From Marinirhabdus sp050859505 (GTDB taxonomy: Bacteria; Bacteroidota; Bacteroidia; Flavobacteriales; Flavobacteriaceae), in NCBI RefSeq assembly GCF_050859505.1, contig NZ_CP193934.1, positions 2,356,001-2,420,000 of the forward strand: a DNA stretch of 64,000 bases, read 5' to 3'. A program made the position numbers and the translations under genes. The notes under the pieces were generated by a model. The model made no database searches and had not been told where the DNA came from. It saw nothing but the letters and a program-made list of their open reading frames with translations. Below are positions 29,808 through 38,872 of the stretch, piece after piece (position 1 is the stretch's first letter; the number at the start of each line of letters is the position of its first letter).

Positions 29808-30101
29808 CTAAAAATATTTATTCATTTTAATACCATAGCTTAGTACTATAATAAGCACATTGGTTGCGATGAGAACTATTTTAATAGGGGTGGAGTACTT
29901 AACTTTTACTACGAGATTAAAAAGTAGAAAGAGGATTAAAATAATTAGTGAATAAATAGCGGGATAGGTTTTAAACGCAGCTATAAATTCGCCTTTAAAT
30001 ACTAAGGCTGTGGCACGTTGTATGCCACAGCCTAAACATTCTATCCCGAAAAGCTGCTTATTTAAACAAGGCAGCATATAGTCTTCGAGGCCCTCTGTCA
30101 T
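29808..30101 (-). CDS. DUF2752 domain membrane protein
   Basis: 97 residues with three hydrophobic segments. The DUF2752 signature is LPCLNKQLFGIECLGCGIQRA; the common form is CPGCGxTRA, so Pro is replaced by Leu and Thr by Gln here. Function unknown. Lies 7 bases after the large T9SS cargo gene, 64 bases before the CCC-motif gene, same strand. Confidence 0.82.
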   Translation of the reverse strand: MTEGLEDYMLPCLNKQLFGIECLGCGIQRATALVFKGEFIAAFKTYPAIYSLIILILFLLFNLVVKVKYSTPIKIVLIATNVLIIVLSYGIKMNKYF

Positions 30102-30108
30102 AGGGAAC

Positions 30109-32124
30109 TTATTTGTTTGTTACAATAGCTTTATAGTCTATTGATACATTATCTGAGGTTACCAATTTCACTAAGTATACTCCATCTGCCATAGTAGCAG
30201 TGGAAATACTATACTTAGTATTGTTTCCTAAATCTGTTTTCGTAGTAACAAGTTTTCCAGTCATATCAAAAATATGTGCATATTTTAGTGTGTATGCTTC
30301 TGGATTCATTATTTCTAATTGCGCCTCTTTGTTATTTTGAAAGAAATTGACATTTCCAAGAATTTCATTCATTAGCACACGTCTTTCTTCAACAACTGTG
30401 TTAGCAGAAATTGCATCGTTTGCGGAACTCTTAAAGACAATAAAAAATCTATTTTTATAATCTCCAGCCGGTAGGTTTAAGGTAGCTGTAGAATTTCCAT
30501 TAATTTGTGTGTAGGTATCCAGCACACTGTCAAATAATAAAACTGGATTCGTAACTTTAACAGCCTCCACTACTTGTACAATAACCTCGGTCTGTCTGTC
30601 TAATTTTATAGCATAAGGGATTTTGTTTTCTATACCCCAAGGCACTGTTTGTATTACAAACTCACCTATGGAATTATTATCCTTTCTATTGTTCATTTTT
30701 ACTGGAAAATACGCTTCTGCAAAGCTTGCATCCATAGGGTGACGTGCGTCCATTCCTCTATCATAAAAATGAGTGCTAGTATCATGAAAAGCTAATACCA
30801 TATCTCTAAAGTGAGTTTCGCCAAAATAAGTGTAGATACGAATCTGTGGTAGTCTTTTGTCTTTACTCACCACATCAGAATCTCCAGGTCTAGGGACAGC
30901 GTTATTGGCAGTTCTGAATTCAGAATTAGTAGCAAAACTTTCTGCAATATTTCTTCTATATTGGTTTTTTATAGTAATACTATTTAGAGAAGGGTCCACC
31001 ACTGGAGAAGTTGAAGAATTTTCTGTTTGCAATAAAAATCCTTGTCCAACTGGAGCAAAACGACGTTTGTATTGTGCACCTGTTCCCATTTGTCCTCCTG
31101 CAGGCGTACCATCACTATTGTAATTTAAAAAGGGTGCTCCGGCTGAAAGTCCAGAAGTAGTTCCATCTGGATTACTAGTGCCAGGAATCCAAATATCAAA
31201 TCCTCCTTTGTTGTCAATATATAAATGAGAATCTATAGTTCTGTCTTCGTCCCAATAGAGGAAAGCGTTAATCTCTGAGTTTTCAAAAGTGTCAGTTCCA
31301 TCAGGATCTCCTCTTCTTGTATCATAAAATAACCGATTCAAATCCAGTGCAGAGGGATATGGATTACCAGTTAATACCTGCTCTGTATCTGTGCTTAGTG
31401 CAGGTACAGGAATTGTAGGCAATGTAAAATCTCCGTTATTAGGTCTTCCTCTAAAGTCGTATACAAAATCGTGTGTGCTTGTAGCACCATCTCTATTTAC
31501 ACCTTTCATAATAAAGCCTCTTCCAGGGGGTACCGCATTGTTAGCATAAATCCGTGTATAGGTAACACCAGCTCCAGATGCAAGTTTAGCGTAGGTCCAT
31601 CTGGTTGAGATAGACAACGCGTTTGTAGCGGTATCAAAATTGCCTTCTCTTCCAGCGGTTGTACCTGTTGGCAGCGCATCTGTTAAACTTGTAGGTGCAC
31701 TATAATCTAGTGCCAGAGGATCATACATAGGTGTAAAAATAGATCGTATACCCGCATTAATATTTCCAGCGGTAGCTAAAGGTACTGTAATATTATCTCC
31801 AACCGGGGATCCATAAAATGTATAATCCCAAGCATCACTACCAGGATTTGCACGATAAATAGAAATATATCCAGAACCTGAATTGGCTCCATTACTTTCT
31901 CCTTGGATTAATTGAGAGCCATTTCTTAGATAAATACTGGCTTCCGTAGTAGGATCGTTAGAATTAACTGTAAGATTCACATCATTTTCTACAAAGAGAA
32001 CTTCGTCATTCACATAAATATAAGAATCTGAAGGTGTTGCAGAAGTATTAGGTGCAACATACAATTGAGCTACCGAAATAGCTGTAAAAAACAGCGTAGT
32101 AGGTAAAAGTAGTAGGTGTTTCAT
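30109..32124 (-). CDS. Large secreted protein with T9SS type A sorting domain
   Basis: 671 residues. Signal peptide 1-19 (ends SVAQ). The body is a long beta-rich, Asn/Gly/Thr-rich extracellular region of no recognised enzyme family (GSGYISIYRANPGSDAWDY, VLTGNPYPSALDLNRLF). The last 75 residues match the type IX secretion sorting domain: YAHIFDMTGKLV and MADGVYLVKLVTSDN ending in a short basic tail. It would cross the outer membrane by T9SS and stay on the surface or be released. Probably a large adhesin-like or structural protein. Confidence 0.85.
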   Translation of the reverse strand: MKHLLLLPTTLFFTAISVAQLYVAPNTSATPSDSYIYVNDEVLFVENDVNLTVNSNDPTTEASIYLRNGSQLIQGESNGANSGSGYISIYRANPGSDAWDYTFYGSPVGDNITVPLATAGNINAGIRSIFTPMYDPLALDYSAPTSLTDALPTGTTAGREGNFDTATNALSISTRWTYAKLASGAGVTYTRIYANNAVPPGRGFIMKGVNRDGATSTHDFVYDFRGRPNNGDFTLPTIPVPALSTDTEQVLTGNPYPSALDLNRLFYDTRRGDPDGTDTFENSEINAFLYWDEDRTIDSHLYIDNKGGFDIWIPGTSNPDGTTSGLSAGAPFLNYNSDGTPAGGQMGTGAQYKRRFAPVGQGFLLQTENSSTSPVVDPSLNSITIKNQYRRNIAESFATNSEFRTANNAVPRPGDSDVVSKDKRLPQIRIYTYFGETHFRDMVLAFHDTSTHFYDRGMDARHPMDASFAEAYFPVKMNNRKDNNSIGEFVIQTVPWGIENKIPYAIKLDRQTEVIVQVVEAVKVTNPVLLFDSVLDTYTQINGNSTATLNLPAGDYKNRFFIVFKSSANDAISANTVVEERRVLMNEILGNVNFFQNNKEAQLEIMNPEAYTLKYAHIFDMTGKLVTTKTDLGNNTKYSISTATMADGVYLVKLVTSDNVSIDYKAIVTNK

Positions 32125-32259
32125 AATTTGGTTTTTAAGGCAGCACTAGGGGGAAAGCGCTACGTTTTCCGCGCTAAATTTAATTATATTTTTGACATTA
32201 TGCCTAATATTCCCATGAAATTCCTAAAAATTTAATTTTAAATGTGTTAGCAACTCACA

Positions 32260-32289
32260 TTGTATACTTATTTATATATTCTATTTTTG
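32260..32289 (+). promoter_or_regulatory. Promoter of the Smr-domain gene (near-leaderless)
   Basis: TTG (32260-32262), 19-base spacer, TATTTTTG (32282-32289): a good -33/-7 match. The ATG at 32298 lies only 8 bases after the box, so the transcript would have almost no 5' leader. Confidence 0.6.
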
Positions 32290-32297
32290 ACAACATT

Positions 32298-32849
32298 ATG
32301 AAAAAAGGAGATACCGTTTCGGCCATTGATGAACCTATTACCGGGGTTATAATTTCGGTAGAAGAAGATACTATTTTAATAGAAACTGAAGATGGTTTCC
32401 CTATGAGATTTCAGAAAAATGAACTGGTCGTAGAGGGTACGTTGCTTAAAAAGAATATCGCCAGAACAAATATGGAGGCAATACTTTCAGAAAAAGAGAT
32501 TCCGCGTAAAAAAAAGAAAAATACACCAAAGCCTAAAGAACGTAACATCCCACCTATGGAGGTAGATCTTCATATCCATAAATTAACTGGTGCTACGCGA
32601 CTTTCAAATTTCGATATGCTCACCATACAGCTGGATACGGCTAAGCGACAATTGGATTTTGCTATTCAAAAGCGTATTCCAAAAATTGTATTCATTCACG
32701 GTGTTGGAGAAGGCGTGTTAAAAATTGAACTAGAATATCTTTTTAGACGTTATGAAAACGTGAAGTTTTATGAGGCAGATCCTAGAAAGTATGGTTCTGG
32801 AGCCACCGAAGTTTATATTGTTCAAAATACTACAACCCTGGAAAAATAG
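32298..32849 (+). CDS. Smr domain protein (DUF2027-like N-terminus)
   Basis: 183 residues from the ATG at 32298; the frame is open from 32244 but the promoter box falls inside that part. Residues 1-55 are a small beta domain (MKKGDTVSAIDEPITGVIIS), then a basic linker (PRKKKKNTPKPKERN), then an Smr domain: VDLHIHKLTG, VFIHGVGEGVLKIEL (the HGxG motif) and a final GSGATEVYI. Smr domains are nucleases or nucleic-acid binders linked to mismatch repair or ribosome rescue. Converges with the next gene, overlapping by 20 bases. Confidence 0.87.
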   Translation: MKKGDTVSAIDEPITGVIISVEEDTILIETEDGFPMRFQKNELVVEGTLLKKNIARTNMEAILSEKEIPRKKKKNTPKPKERNIPPMEVDLHIHKLTGATRLSNFDMLTIQLDTAKRQLDFAIQKRIPKIVFIHGVGEGVLKIELEYLFRRYENVKFYEADPRKYGSGATEVYIVQNTTTLEK

Positions 32850-33708
32850 GCGTTAAAATTAGTGTACCCGTTGCTATATTCGAAATAGTTCCTAAATCCA
32901 AGCTTTCTTGTGTTAATTCTTCCTCACCATTCGTAAAAACAGCATTGTTTACAAATAATTCTGCGCTACTTGCATAATCGTATTGGTGTTCAATATATAT
33001 TTCAATAGTAGTTTCTACAGCAATGGCTGGATTTAGATAATCTGCACCAACATTTGGGTCTGTGATATTATTTTGCGGGTCTATATCATCTTCGGTGGCT
33101 TCGTTTCTGGTTAAAACACCATCGCCATCGTCATCCTCATCAAGGTAATCGGGGATTCCATCTCCGTCGGTATCCATTGGATTATCGAGGTCTGCACCAA
33201 TTTCTATGGCTGTTGGCACATTATCTCCATCATCGTCAAAATCGTAATAATTTAATAGACCATCCATGTCGGTATCAAGGTCACTTTCCGTATCTTCTTC
33301 AACGCTGTCATTATCATTTAAAACAGCTACTATTATAAGGTTGGCAGTGCCATCTGTCCCTATATAATCCTGCAGCACGGTTGGTGAGGTAGGAGGAATG
33401 CTATTGCAAAAATAACTTGCTGTGGGAGCGATGTCAAAGGTTCGGTAGTTTATAAAGTTGGTGGTTTCATTTAATTGAAATTGAAGCGTACTGCTTTGAG
33501 TAAAAGCCCCGTCTTCCACATCTAATTGTAGGGAAAGGCTTTCATTGCTGGCATCGTTTATTTTGAAAAAAACCAAACTGCTAGCACCTTCGCAAAACTG
33601 AAGGGTTGCATCTTCAAAATTAAAACTTGTAACGAGTACGTCCCCATCATCACACGAGGATAAAAGTGTTGCTAGGAGAATAAAAGCGCATAATTTTCGC
33701 ATAAACAT
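32830..33708 (-). CDS. Lipoprotein with calcium-binding DxDxDG repeats
   Basis: 292 residues. Lipobox LLSSC (Cys19) followed by DDGD. Residues about 150-215 hold repeated thrombospondin-type-3-like loops: DTDMDGLLNYYDFDDDGDN, DTDGDGIPDYLDEDDDGDGV. The rest is beta-rich, with Asn-rich segments. No specific function; surface or periplasmic face of the outer membrane. A second in-frame ATG at 33702 is equally possible. The stop overlaps the end of the Smr gene. Confidence 0.75.
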   Translation of the reverse strand: MFMRKLCAFILLATLLSSCDDGDVLVTSFNFEDATLQFCEGASSLVFFKINDASNESLSLQLDVEDGAFTQSSTLQFQLNETTNFINYRTFDIAPTASYFCNSIPPTSPTVLQDYIGTDGTANLIIVAVLNDNDSVEEDTESDLDTDMDGLLNYYDFDDDGDNVPTAIEIGADLDNPMDTDGDGIPDYLDEDDDGDGVLTRNEATEDDIDPQNNITDPNVGADYLNPAIAVETTIEIYIEHQYDYASSAELFVNNAVFTNGEEELTQESLDLGTISNIATGTLILTPIFPGL

Positions 33709-33895
33709 AGTTGTTTAGTAGGGTAAAGAAACGTAATTCTTTGCAATTTAGCATTACTTAATTTTATATAAAAATGTATTTTTGCTTGTATGAAATGTCC
33801 ATTAGTAATTTCTAATCCAATCACAATCAAAAAGAGGGCATTCCCTGCCCAAAAAGAAGACGGGCATCTTCCTAATTATTCAATATCCCATTAAG

Positions 33896-35044
33896 ATGAA
33901 AAAAGTATATTTCGATAGCGCTGCTACAACCCAATTACGAAGTGAAGTAATTCGTTGTATTTCTGAAGTATTAAAAACCGAATACGGCAATCCGTCTTCA
34001 ACCCATGCATATGGAAGATCGGCAAAATCTTTATTGGAGAACGCCAGAAAAGATATTGCAAAGCATTTAAATGTAACAGCTGCCGAAATTATTTTCACTT
34101 CCGGGGGTACCGAAGCAGACAACCTTATTTTAAATAGTTGTGTACGCGACCTTGGAGTTACAAGAATAATATCCAGTAAAATTGAACATCACGCAGTTCT
34201 TTATGCAATAGAACAGTTAAAACAGAAATTTGGCATTACAGTAGCTCATGTAGAATTAGACGATTGTGGCCACGTAAATTATGAACACTTAGAACAGTTA
34301 CTTAGTGATACCAGCCATAAGACATTAGTAACCCTCATGCACGTTAATAACGAAGTTGGAAATGTGCTGGATCTTAAACGAACCGCAGCGCTTTGTGAGA
34401 ACTATAATTCACTTTTTCATAGTGATACCGTTCAATCTGTTGGTCATTATGAAATAGATTTTGCCGAAATTCCTATTCATTTTGCAGCCGTTGCAGCACA
34501 TAAATTTCACGGACCAAAGGGAGCTGGTTTTGCTTTTGTACGGAAAAATACAGGTTTAAAGCCTTTAATTTTCGGAGGTACACAAGAAAGAGGTCTTCGT
34601 GCGGGTACGGAAGCTGTCTACGCTATTGCTGGTATGGCTGAAGCGTTAAAAATATCCTACCAGAATTTAGAAAAAGAACGAACTTATATTTCCGACCTGA
34701 AAGATTATTTTAAAGGAAAACTTTCTGCTGAAATTCCTGGCGTAAAATTTAACGGCTCTTGCGACGATAATTCCCGTAGTACCTACACCCTATTAAATGT
34801 TTGTTTACCCATCCCGCCAGAGAAATCTATGATGTTGTTGTTTCAATTAGACTTGCATGGTATTGCTTGCTCAAAGGGAAGCGCTTGCCAGAGTGGTAGC
34901 GCAAAAGGTTCTCATGTGCTTACCGAAATACTTTCAGAAGAAGATATGATGAAACCTTCTATTCGTTTTTCATTTTCTAGTTTTAATACTAAAGAGGAAG
35001 TAGATTATGTGGTGGACGTTTTAAAAACATTTATTGACGCTTAA
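33896..35044 (+). CDS. Cysteine desulfurase (NifS/IscS family)
   Basis: 382 residues, PLP class V aminotransferase fold. Removes sulfur from cysteine for Fe-S clusters or tRNA thiolation. Marks: VYFDSAATTQ, SGGTEADNLIL, His99 in KIEHHAVL, PLP Lys203 in AAHKFHGPKG, RAGTEAVYAIAG, and catalytic Cys331 in CSKGSACQSGS, with an extra Cys325. The short loop around the Cys is of the group II/I border type. No isc or suf partners adjoin it. Confidence 0.93.
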   Translation: MKKVYFDSAATTQLRSEVIRCISEVLKTEYGNPSSTHAYGRSAKSLLENARKDIAKHLNVTAAEIIFTSGGTEADNLILNSCVRDLGVTRIISSKIEHHAVLYAIEQLKQKFGITVAHVELDDCGHVNYEHLEQLLSDTSHKTLVTLMHVNNEVGNVLDLKRTAALCENYNSLFHSDTVQSVGHYEIDFAEIPIHFAAVAAHKFHGPKGAGFAFVRKNTGLKPLIFGGTQERGLRAGTEAVYAIAGMAEALKISYQNLEKERTYISDLKDYFKGKLSAEIPGVKFNGSCDDNSRSTYTLLNVCLPIPPEKSMMLLFQLDLHGIACSKGSACQSGSAKGSHVLTEILSEEDMMKPSIRFSFSSFNTKEEVDYVVDVLKTFIDA

Positions 35045-35111
35045 GCAACCCCGAATTTCTACCTACCACTACTGCTGAAATTTAGTATCTTCGATCCATA
35101 AAATTTCAGTT

Positions 35112-35627
35112 ATGGAAATCGTACAACTTTCTAATAATGAGTTTCATACTTATTACAAAGGATATATAGAGAGAGCATTAAACAAACCTTTATTACAAGG
35201 TTTGGCCGAGGGAATGCTAGAAACCCACGAATTTTTTGATGCCATCCCAGAGGCAAAACAAGAATACCGTTATAAAGAAGGTAAATGGACGCCTAAAGAA
35301 ATTCTCTTACATTTAATAGATACCGAACGTGTTTTTGCGTATCGGGCGTTACAATTTGCAAGGGCAAAAAATGTAGAAATTAGAGGTTTTGATCAAGATG
35401 AATTTGTTGAAAACTCCAATGCTAATGAGAGAACGATGCAGCATTTGTTGGAAGAATATCTGGCGGTACGCACGGCACAAATTATTTTGTTTTCTTCCTT
35501 TTCAGAACAGACACTTCAGCATACGGGTATTGCCAGTAACTCTCCACTTTCTGTACGCGCCGCGGGATATATTATTTGCGGTCACGAAAAACACCATATC
35601 GCTATTGTTAATGAAAGATATTTATAA
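35112..35627 (+). CDS. DinB family protein
   Basis: 171 residues, four-helix bundle. Metal-binding His residues of the DinB/YfiT superfamily are visible in LLHLIDTERVFAYRAL (about 74-90) and GHEKHHIAIVNERYL near the end. Roles in the family range from thiol S-transferase to unknown damage-induced functions; nothing here tells which. Ends one base before the YihY gene begins, so the two are an operon. Confidence 0.85.
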   Translation: MEIVQLSNNEFHTYYKGYIERALNKPLLQGLAEGMLETHEFFDAIPEAKQEYRYKEGKWTPKEILLHLIDTERVFAYRALQFARAKNVEIRGFDQDEFVENSNANERTMQHLLEEYLAVRTAQIILFSSFSEQTLQHTGIASNSPLSVRAAGYIICGHEKHHIAIVNERYL

Positions 35628-36584
35628 ATGCAGGTATTTAAACTTCTTAAAAAAACCTACCTAAGCTGGGATAAAAACGATCCCTGGGCAAAAAGTGCTA
35701 TTGTGGCTTATTACGCCCTATTTTCATTGCCATCGTTATTAATGATTACGGTACATATTGCCGGTATTTTCCTTGGTCCAGATGCAGTACAAGGCAAAAT
35801 TACAAATGAAATTGGTGGTCTTATAGGTAAAGATAGTGCAGCTGCCATAGAGGGGATGATTGCCAATGCAGCACTTGCAGAAAGTTCAACTATTACTGTA
35901 ATTATAGGTGTAGGGATGTTGCTATTTGGAGCTACGGGAGTTTTCTTTCAACTTCAAAGAGCACTTAACAATATTTGGAGTGTACGTTCCAAAAAAATAA
36001 ATTTTATTGACACGCTAAAAAGACGTGCCACTTCTTTCGGAGTGATTATAGCCATTGGCCTTTTGTTACTAATTTCTTTGCTGTTATCGGCTCTGATTTC
36101 AGGATTCAGTGAGCTGATAGCTAATTATTATTCTGTAGTTTCTTCAGGTGTTATCGAACTATTAAACTTTATAGTAACCGAAATTTTTATACTTTCAATT
36201 TTCGCAACCATTTTTAAAGTATTGCCAGACATTCATATTAAATGGAAAACAACGTTATTAGGCGCTTTTGTAACATCAATGTTGTTTTTAGTGGGGAAGT
36301 ATGTCTTAGGGTTTTATTTCCAACAGGCAGATCCCGGATCTGTCTATGGCGCCGCAGGGAGTGTTGTATTAATCTTGTTGTGGGTTTATTATACGTGCCT
36401 CATTCTTTTTTTTGGGGCAGAATTTACGGTAAACTGGGCATTACAAAGAGGTATAAAAGTAGAACCTACCTCCAATGCGACTTTCTCTTATGAAAAAGAG
36501 CTTGAAGAACTTCGAGCATATAAAAAGAAGATCGAAGTAGATAAAAAAAAAGCGCAAGAACTAGCAAGAAATCCTCCTTCATAA
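35628..36584 (+). CDS. YihY/BrkB family inner-membrane protein
   Basis: 318 residues, six predicted membrane helices. Family marks: WDKNDPWAKSAIVAYYALFSLPSLL at the start, LFGATGVFFQLQRALNNIWSV (about 102-122) and GSVYGAAGSVVLILLWVYYTCLILFFGAEF (late). The cytosolic tail is Lys-rich and predicted coiled (YKKKIEVDKKKAQELA). Once called ribonuclease BN in error. True role unknown, perhaps transport or envelope. Co-transcribed with the DinB gene. Confidence 0.92.
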   Translation: MQVFKLLKKTYLSWDKNDPWAKSAIVAYYALFSLPSLLMITVHIAGIFLGPDAVQGKITNEIGGLIGKDSAAAIEGMIANAALAESSTITVIIGVGMLLFGATGVFFQLQRALNNIWSVRSKKINFIDTLKRRATSFGVIIAIGLLLLISLLLSALISGFSELIANYYSVVSSGVIELLNFIVTEIFILSIFATIFKVLPDIHIKWKTTLLGAFVTSMLFLVGKYVLGFYFQQADPGSVYGAAGSVVLILLWVYYTCLILFFGAEFTVNWALQRGIKVEPTSNATFSYEKELEELRAYKKKIEVDKKKAQELARNPPS

Positions 36585-36691
36585 ATCTTTAACAAATTTT
36601 AGTATAAGCTTAATACGTAATCTTTGAGGTTGACTAACTGTCTCCGTATCTTGTTATAAAGAAATTATTAATTAAAACAGACAGAAAGATT

Positions 36692-37240
36692 ATGAAAAAG
36701 AGAATAGCAATTTTAGCAACCAACGGATTTGAAGAAAGTGAGTTAACATCGCCAAAGAAAGCTATGGAATCGGAAGGTTTTACAGTAGAAATAGTAAGCG
36801 AAAAATCTGGAACCATCAAATCTTGGAGTGATGGAAATTGGTCTAATGAATATGTAGTAGATAAAACGTTAGATTCAGTTTCGGCCAAAGATTACAATGC
36901 TTTGGTATTACCGGGAGGAGTTATTAATCCAGATAAACTTCGAAGAAATCAAGACGCTTTACTATTTGTACGCGATTTTTTCAAACAGAACAAACCCGTT
37001 GCAGCCATTTGCCACGCAGCCTGGACATTAATCTCGGCAGAGGTTGTAAAAGGTAGAAAAATGACTTCTTTTAAATCTATTAAAGATGACCTTGTAAATG
37101 CAGGAGCTAATTGGGTAGATGAAGAAGTTGTTGTAGATTCAGGATTTGTAACTAGTAGAAATCCCGATGATTTACCAGCCTTCAACTCAAAATTAATAGA
37201 AGAAATTAAAGAGGGGAAACATGAAGAACAACACGCTTAA
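36692..37240 (+). CDS. DJ-1/PfpI family protein (general stress protein type)
   Basis: 182 residues. DJ-1/PfpI amidotransferase-like fold with nucleophile Cys107 in AAICHAAWTLI, acidic partner Glu15 in NGFEESEL and the VLPGGV elbow. The tail FVTSRNPDDLPAFNSKLIEEI is typical of the general stress protein 18/YhbO subgroup, often annotated as deglycase; that activity is disputed. Single gene with a strong terminator. Confidence 0.92.
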   Translation: MKKRIAILATNGFEESELTSPKKAMESEGFTVEIVSEKSGTIKSWSDGNWSNEYVVDKTLDSVSAKDYNALVLPGGVINPDKLRRNQDALLFVRDFFKQNKPVAAICHAAWTLISAEVVKGRKMTSFKSIKDDLVNAGANWVDEEVVVDSGFVTSRNPDDLPAFNSKLIEEIKEGKHEEQHA

Positions 37241-37254
37241 AACAACTGATTCAT

Positions 37255-37287
37255 AAAAAAGAGGCTCGAAATGAGCCTCTTTTTTTT
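37255..37287. terminator. Bidirectional terminator
   Basis: AAAAAAGAGGCTC, loop GAAAT, GAGCCTCTTTTTTTT. Lies between the PfpI gene and the convergent acidic-protein gene. Confidence 0.9.
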
Positions 37288-37349
37288 GTAATCTACCTGC
37301 ATTGTCTCGACAAGCAGGTTTGTAACGTGGTTTTTAGGAAAGTAAAAAC

Positions 37350-37643
37350 CTATTCCTCTTCACCCAAATGCTTTTTTGCATCTAAGTCTACAATTGCTTC
37401 TTGATAATCGTTCGTGTCGTAATCATCATCTTCAAAAGCAGCCATACTGTTTTCTAGTTTTGTACTTACTTTTACTAGATAGATGGTATCATCTGTTCTA
37501 ACTTCAACGGCTTCGACGGTTTCGTTTTGAGCGTTTTTAAATTTAATTACGTGGTCGTCGTCATATCCATATGGGTATTTATCTACCAACATAGATAGTA
37601 TTTCTGGGGTTAATTTTCTAAAATCTACAATTACGCGCTTCAT
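37350..37643 (-). CDS. Conserved small acidic protein, unknown function
   Basis: 97 residues from the ATG at 37643 (MKRVIVDFRKLTPEILSML). The frame extends to 37691, but that part reads as intergenic and is not used. Rich in Asp/Glu near the C-terminus (FEDDDYDTNDYQEAIVDLD). No signal peptide, so cytosolic. I recognise it only as a Flavobacteria-conserved hypothetical protein next to aroB; the 65-base gap to aroB suggests separate or loosely linked transcription. Confidence 0.75.
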   Translation of the reverse strand: MKRVIVDFRKLTPEILSMLVDKYPYGYDDDHVIKFKNAQNETVEAVEVRTDDTIYLVKVSTKLENSMAAFEDDDYDTNDYQEAIVDLDAKKHLGEEE

Positions 37644-37708
37644 TATAAAAGTTTGATGGTTTGTTGTTTTGTTTGGGTAAATGTAAAACACTTAGGTTTA
37701 ACTCAAAA

Positions 37709-38785
37709 TTAATTTTTGAAATTTTTATAAAAATTAAATGCACTACGAATCAATTCATTATCGATTTGTTGGTCAATAATGTACCGATTAAAATCTTCAA
37801 GAAGCACAAAATTCACGTTTCCGTCGGTATTTTTCTTGTCAAATTTTAAAAGTTGAATGATCTGCTCTATGTCATGCTCTGAAAAGTCATACCGTTTATA
37901 AATGGAAAGAAAAATTTTTGTGGTTTGCTCTAATTTTTTCTGCGGAAAGTTTTTCAATTGCGCAGAAAGATAATTGGCTAAAATCATTCCTATTGCGATA
38001 GCTTCCCCGTGCAACAAGGTTTTCTTATCTGAATTTTCTAAACAATAGGATTCTATGGCGTGTCCTAAGGTATGCCCGTAGTTAAGCGTTTTCCGAAGAT
38101 TTTTTTCAGTAGGATCTTTGGTAACTACCTCATTTTTAATTTCAATAGACTCCCAGATAAATTTTTCTGTTAACTTAGCATCACGTACATCAAAATCTTT
38201 AAGTGCATTCCAATACGCTTCTGAAGCAATTAACCCGTGTTTTAACATTTCGGCATAACCAGAAGTGATTTGTTCTTTAGGTACTGTTTTTAAAAATTCA
38301 ATACATACAAAAACCGCCATAGGGTTGCGAATAACGCCTACCTGATTCTTTAAATGCCCCAAGTCTACGCCATTTTTTCCGCCAATCGAAGCATCTACCA
38401 TTGCCAATAGTGATGTAGGGATGTTCAGAAACTCAATCCCGCGTTTAAAAGTACTTGCCACAAAACCACCTAAATCTGTTACCACACCGCCCCCTAAATT
38501 AATAAGTACGCTATTTCTGTCTGCACCCAAGTCACTCATTTGTTGCCAAACGGTGGTACAGGTGCTGATGGTTTTATGAATTTCCCCAGATGGAATTGTA
38601 ATGGTTTGAAATAAAAAATGGGTTGGCATCTGTTTTGTGAAAATAGGCAAACAATGTATTTCGGTATTTTCATCTACCAGAACAAATACTTTCGAAGGCT
38701 TGCAACGCTCCAATGTTTCTCGTAAAACATCCCAAACAGAAGCACCACAAAAAACCGATCCTCTTTCTTTTTCAATTTTTTTCAT
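37709..38785 (-). CDS. aroB: 3-dehydroquinate synthase
   Basis: 358 residues. NAD- and metal-dependent cyclisation of DAHP to 3-dehydroquinate, the second step of the shikimate pathway. Motifs: GGGVVTDLGGFVASTFKRGI, IPTSLLAMVDASIGGKNGVD, MLKHGLIAS, LNYGHTLGHAIE (metal His) and LHGEAIAIGM (second metal His). N-terminal NAD part VFVLVDENT. Its product is used by AroQ (5806). Confidence 0.96.
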   Translation of the reverse strand: MKKIEKERGSVFCGASVWDVLRETLERCKPSKVFVLVDENTEIHCLPIFTKQMPTHFLFQTITIPSGEIHKTISTCTTVWQQMSDLGADRNSVLINLGGGVVTDLGGFVASTFKRGIEFLNIPTSLLAMVDASIGGKNGVDLGHLKNQVGVIRNPMAVFVCIEFLKTVPKEQITSGYAEMLKHGLIASEAYWNALKDFDVRDAKLTEKFIWESIEIKNEVVTKDPTEKNLRKTLNYGHTLGHAIESYCLENSDKKTLLHGEAIAIGMILANYLSAQLKNFPQKKLEQTTKIFLSIYKRYDFSEHDIEQIIQLLKFDKKNTDGNVNFVLLEDFNRYIIDQQIDNELIRSAFNFYKNFKN

Positions 38786-38845
38786 ACCTTTTAGGATGTT
38801 TTATTAAGTTTAATAGACGATTGCATTTCGGTAGGTAAATCTACT

Positions 38846-38853
38846 TATATTTG
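38846..38853 (+). promoter_or_regulatory. -7 box (TATATTTG) of proline dehydrogenase
   Basis: TATATTTG with TTG at 38821, spacer 22 (slightly long). The ATG lies 19 bases downstream of the box. Confidence 0.55.
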
Positions 38854-38872
38854 CGCATATTTTTCTCCAAAT

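Noticed and set aside
33790..33894. 34-codon ORF ending 1 base before the cysteine desulfurase start, just after a TATTTTTG box
   Set aside because: Composition is not protein-like, and it may be only a leader; no homologue recognised. A leader peptide is possible but not supported.
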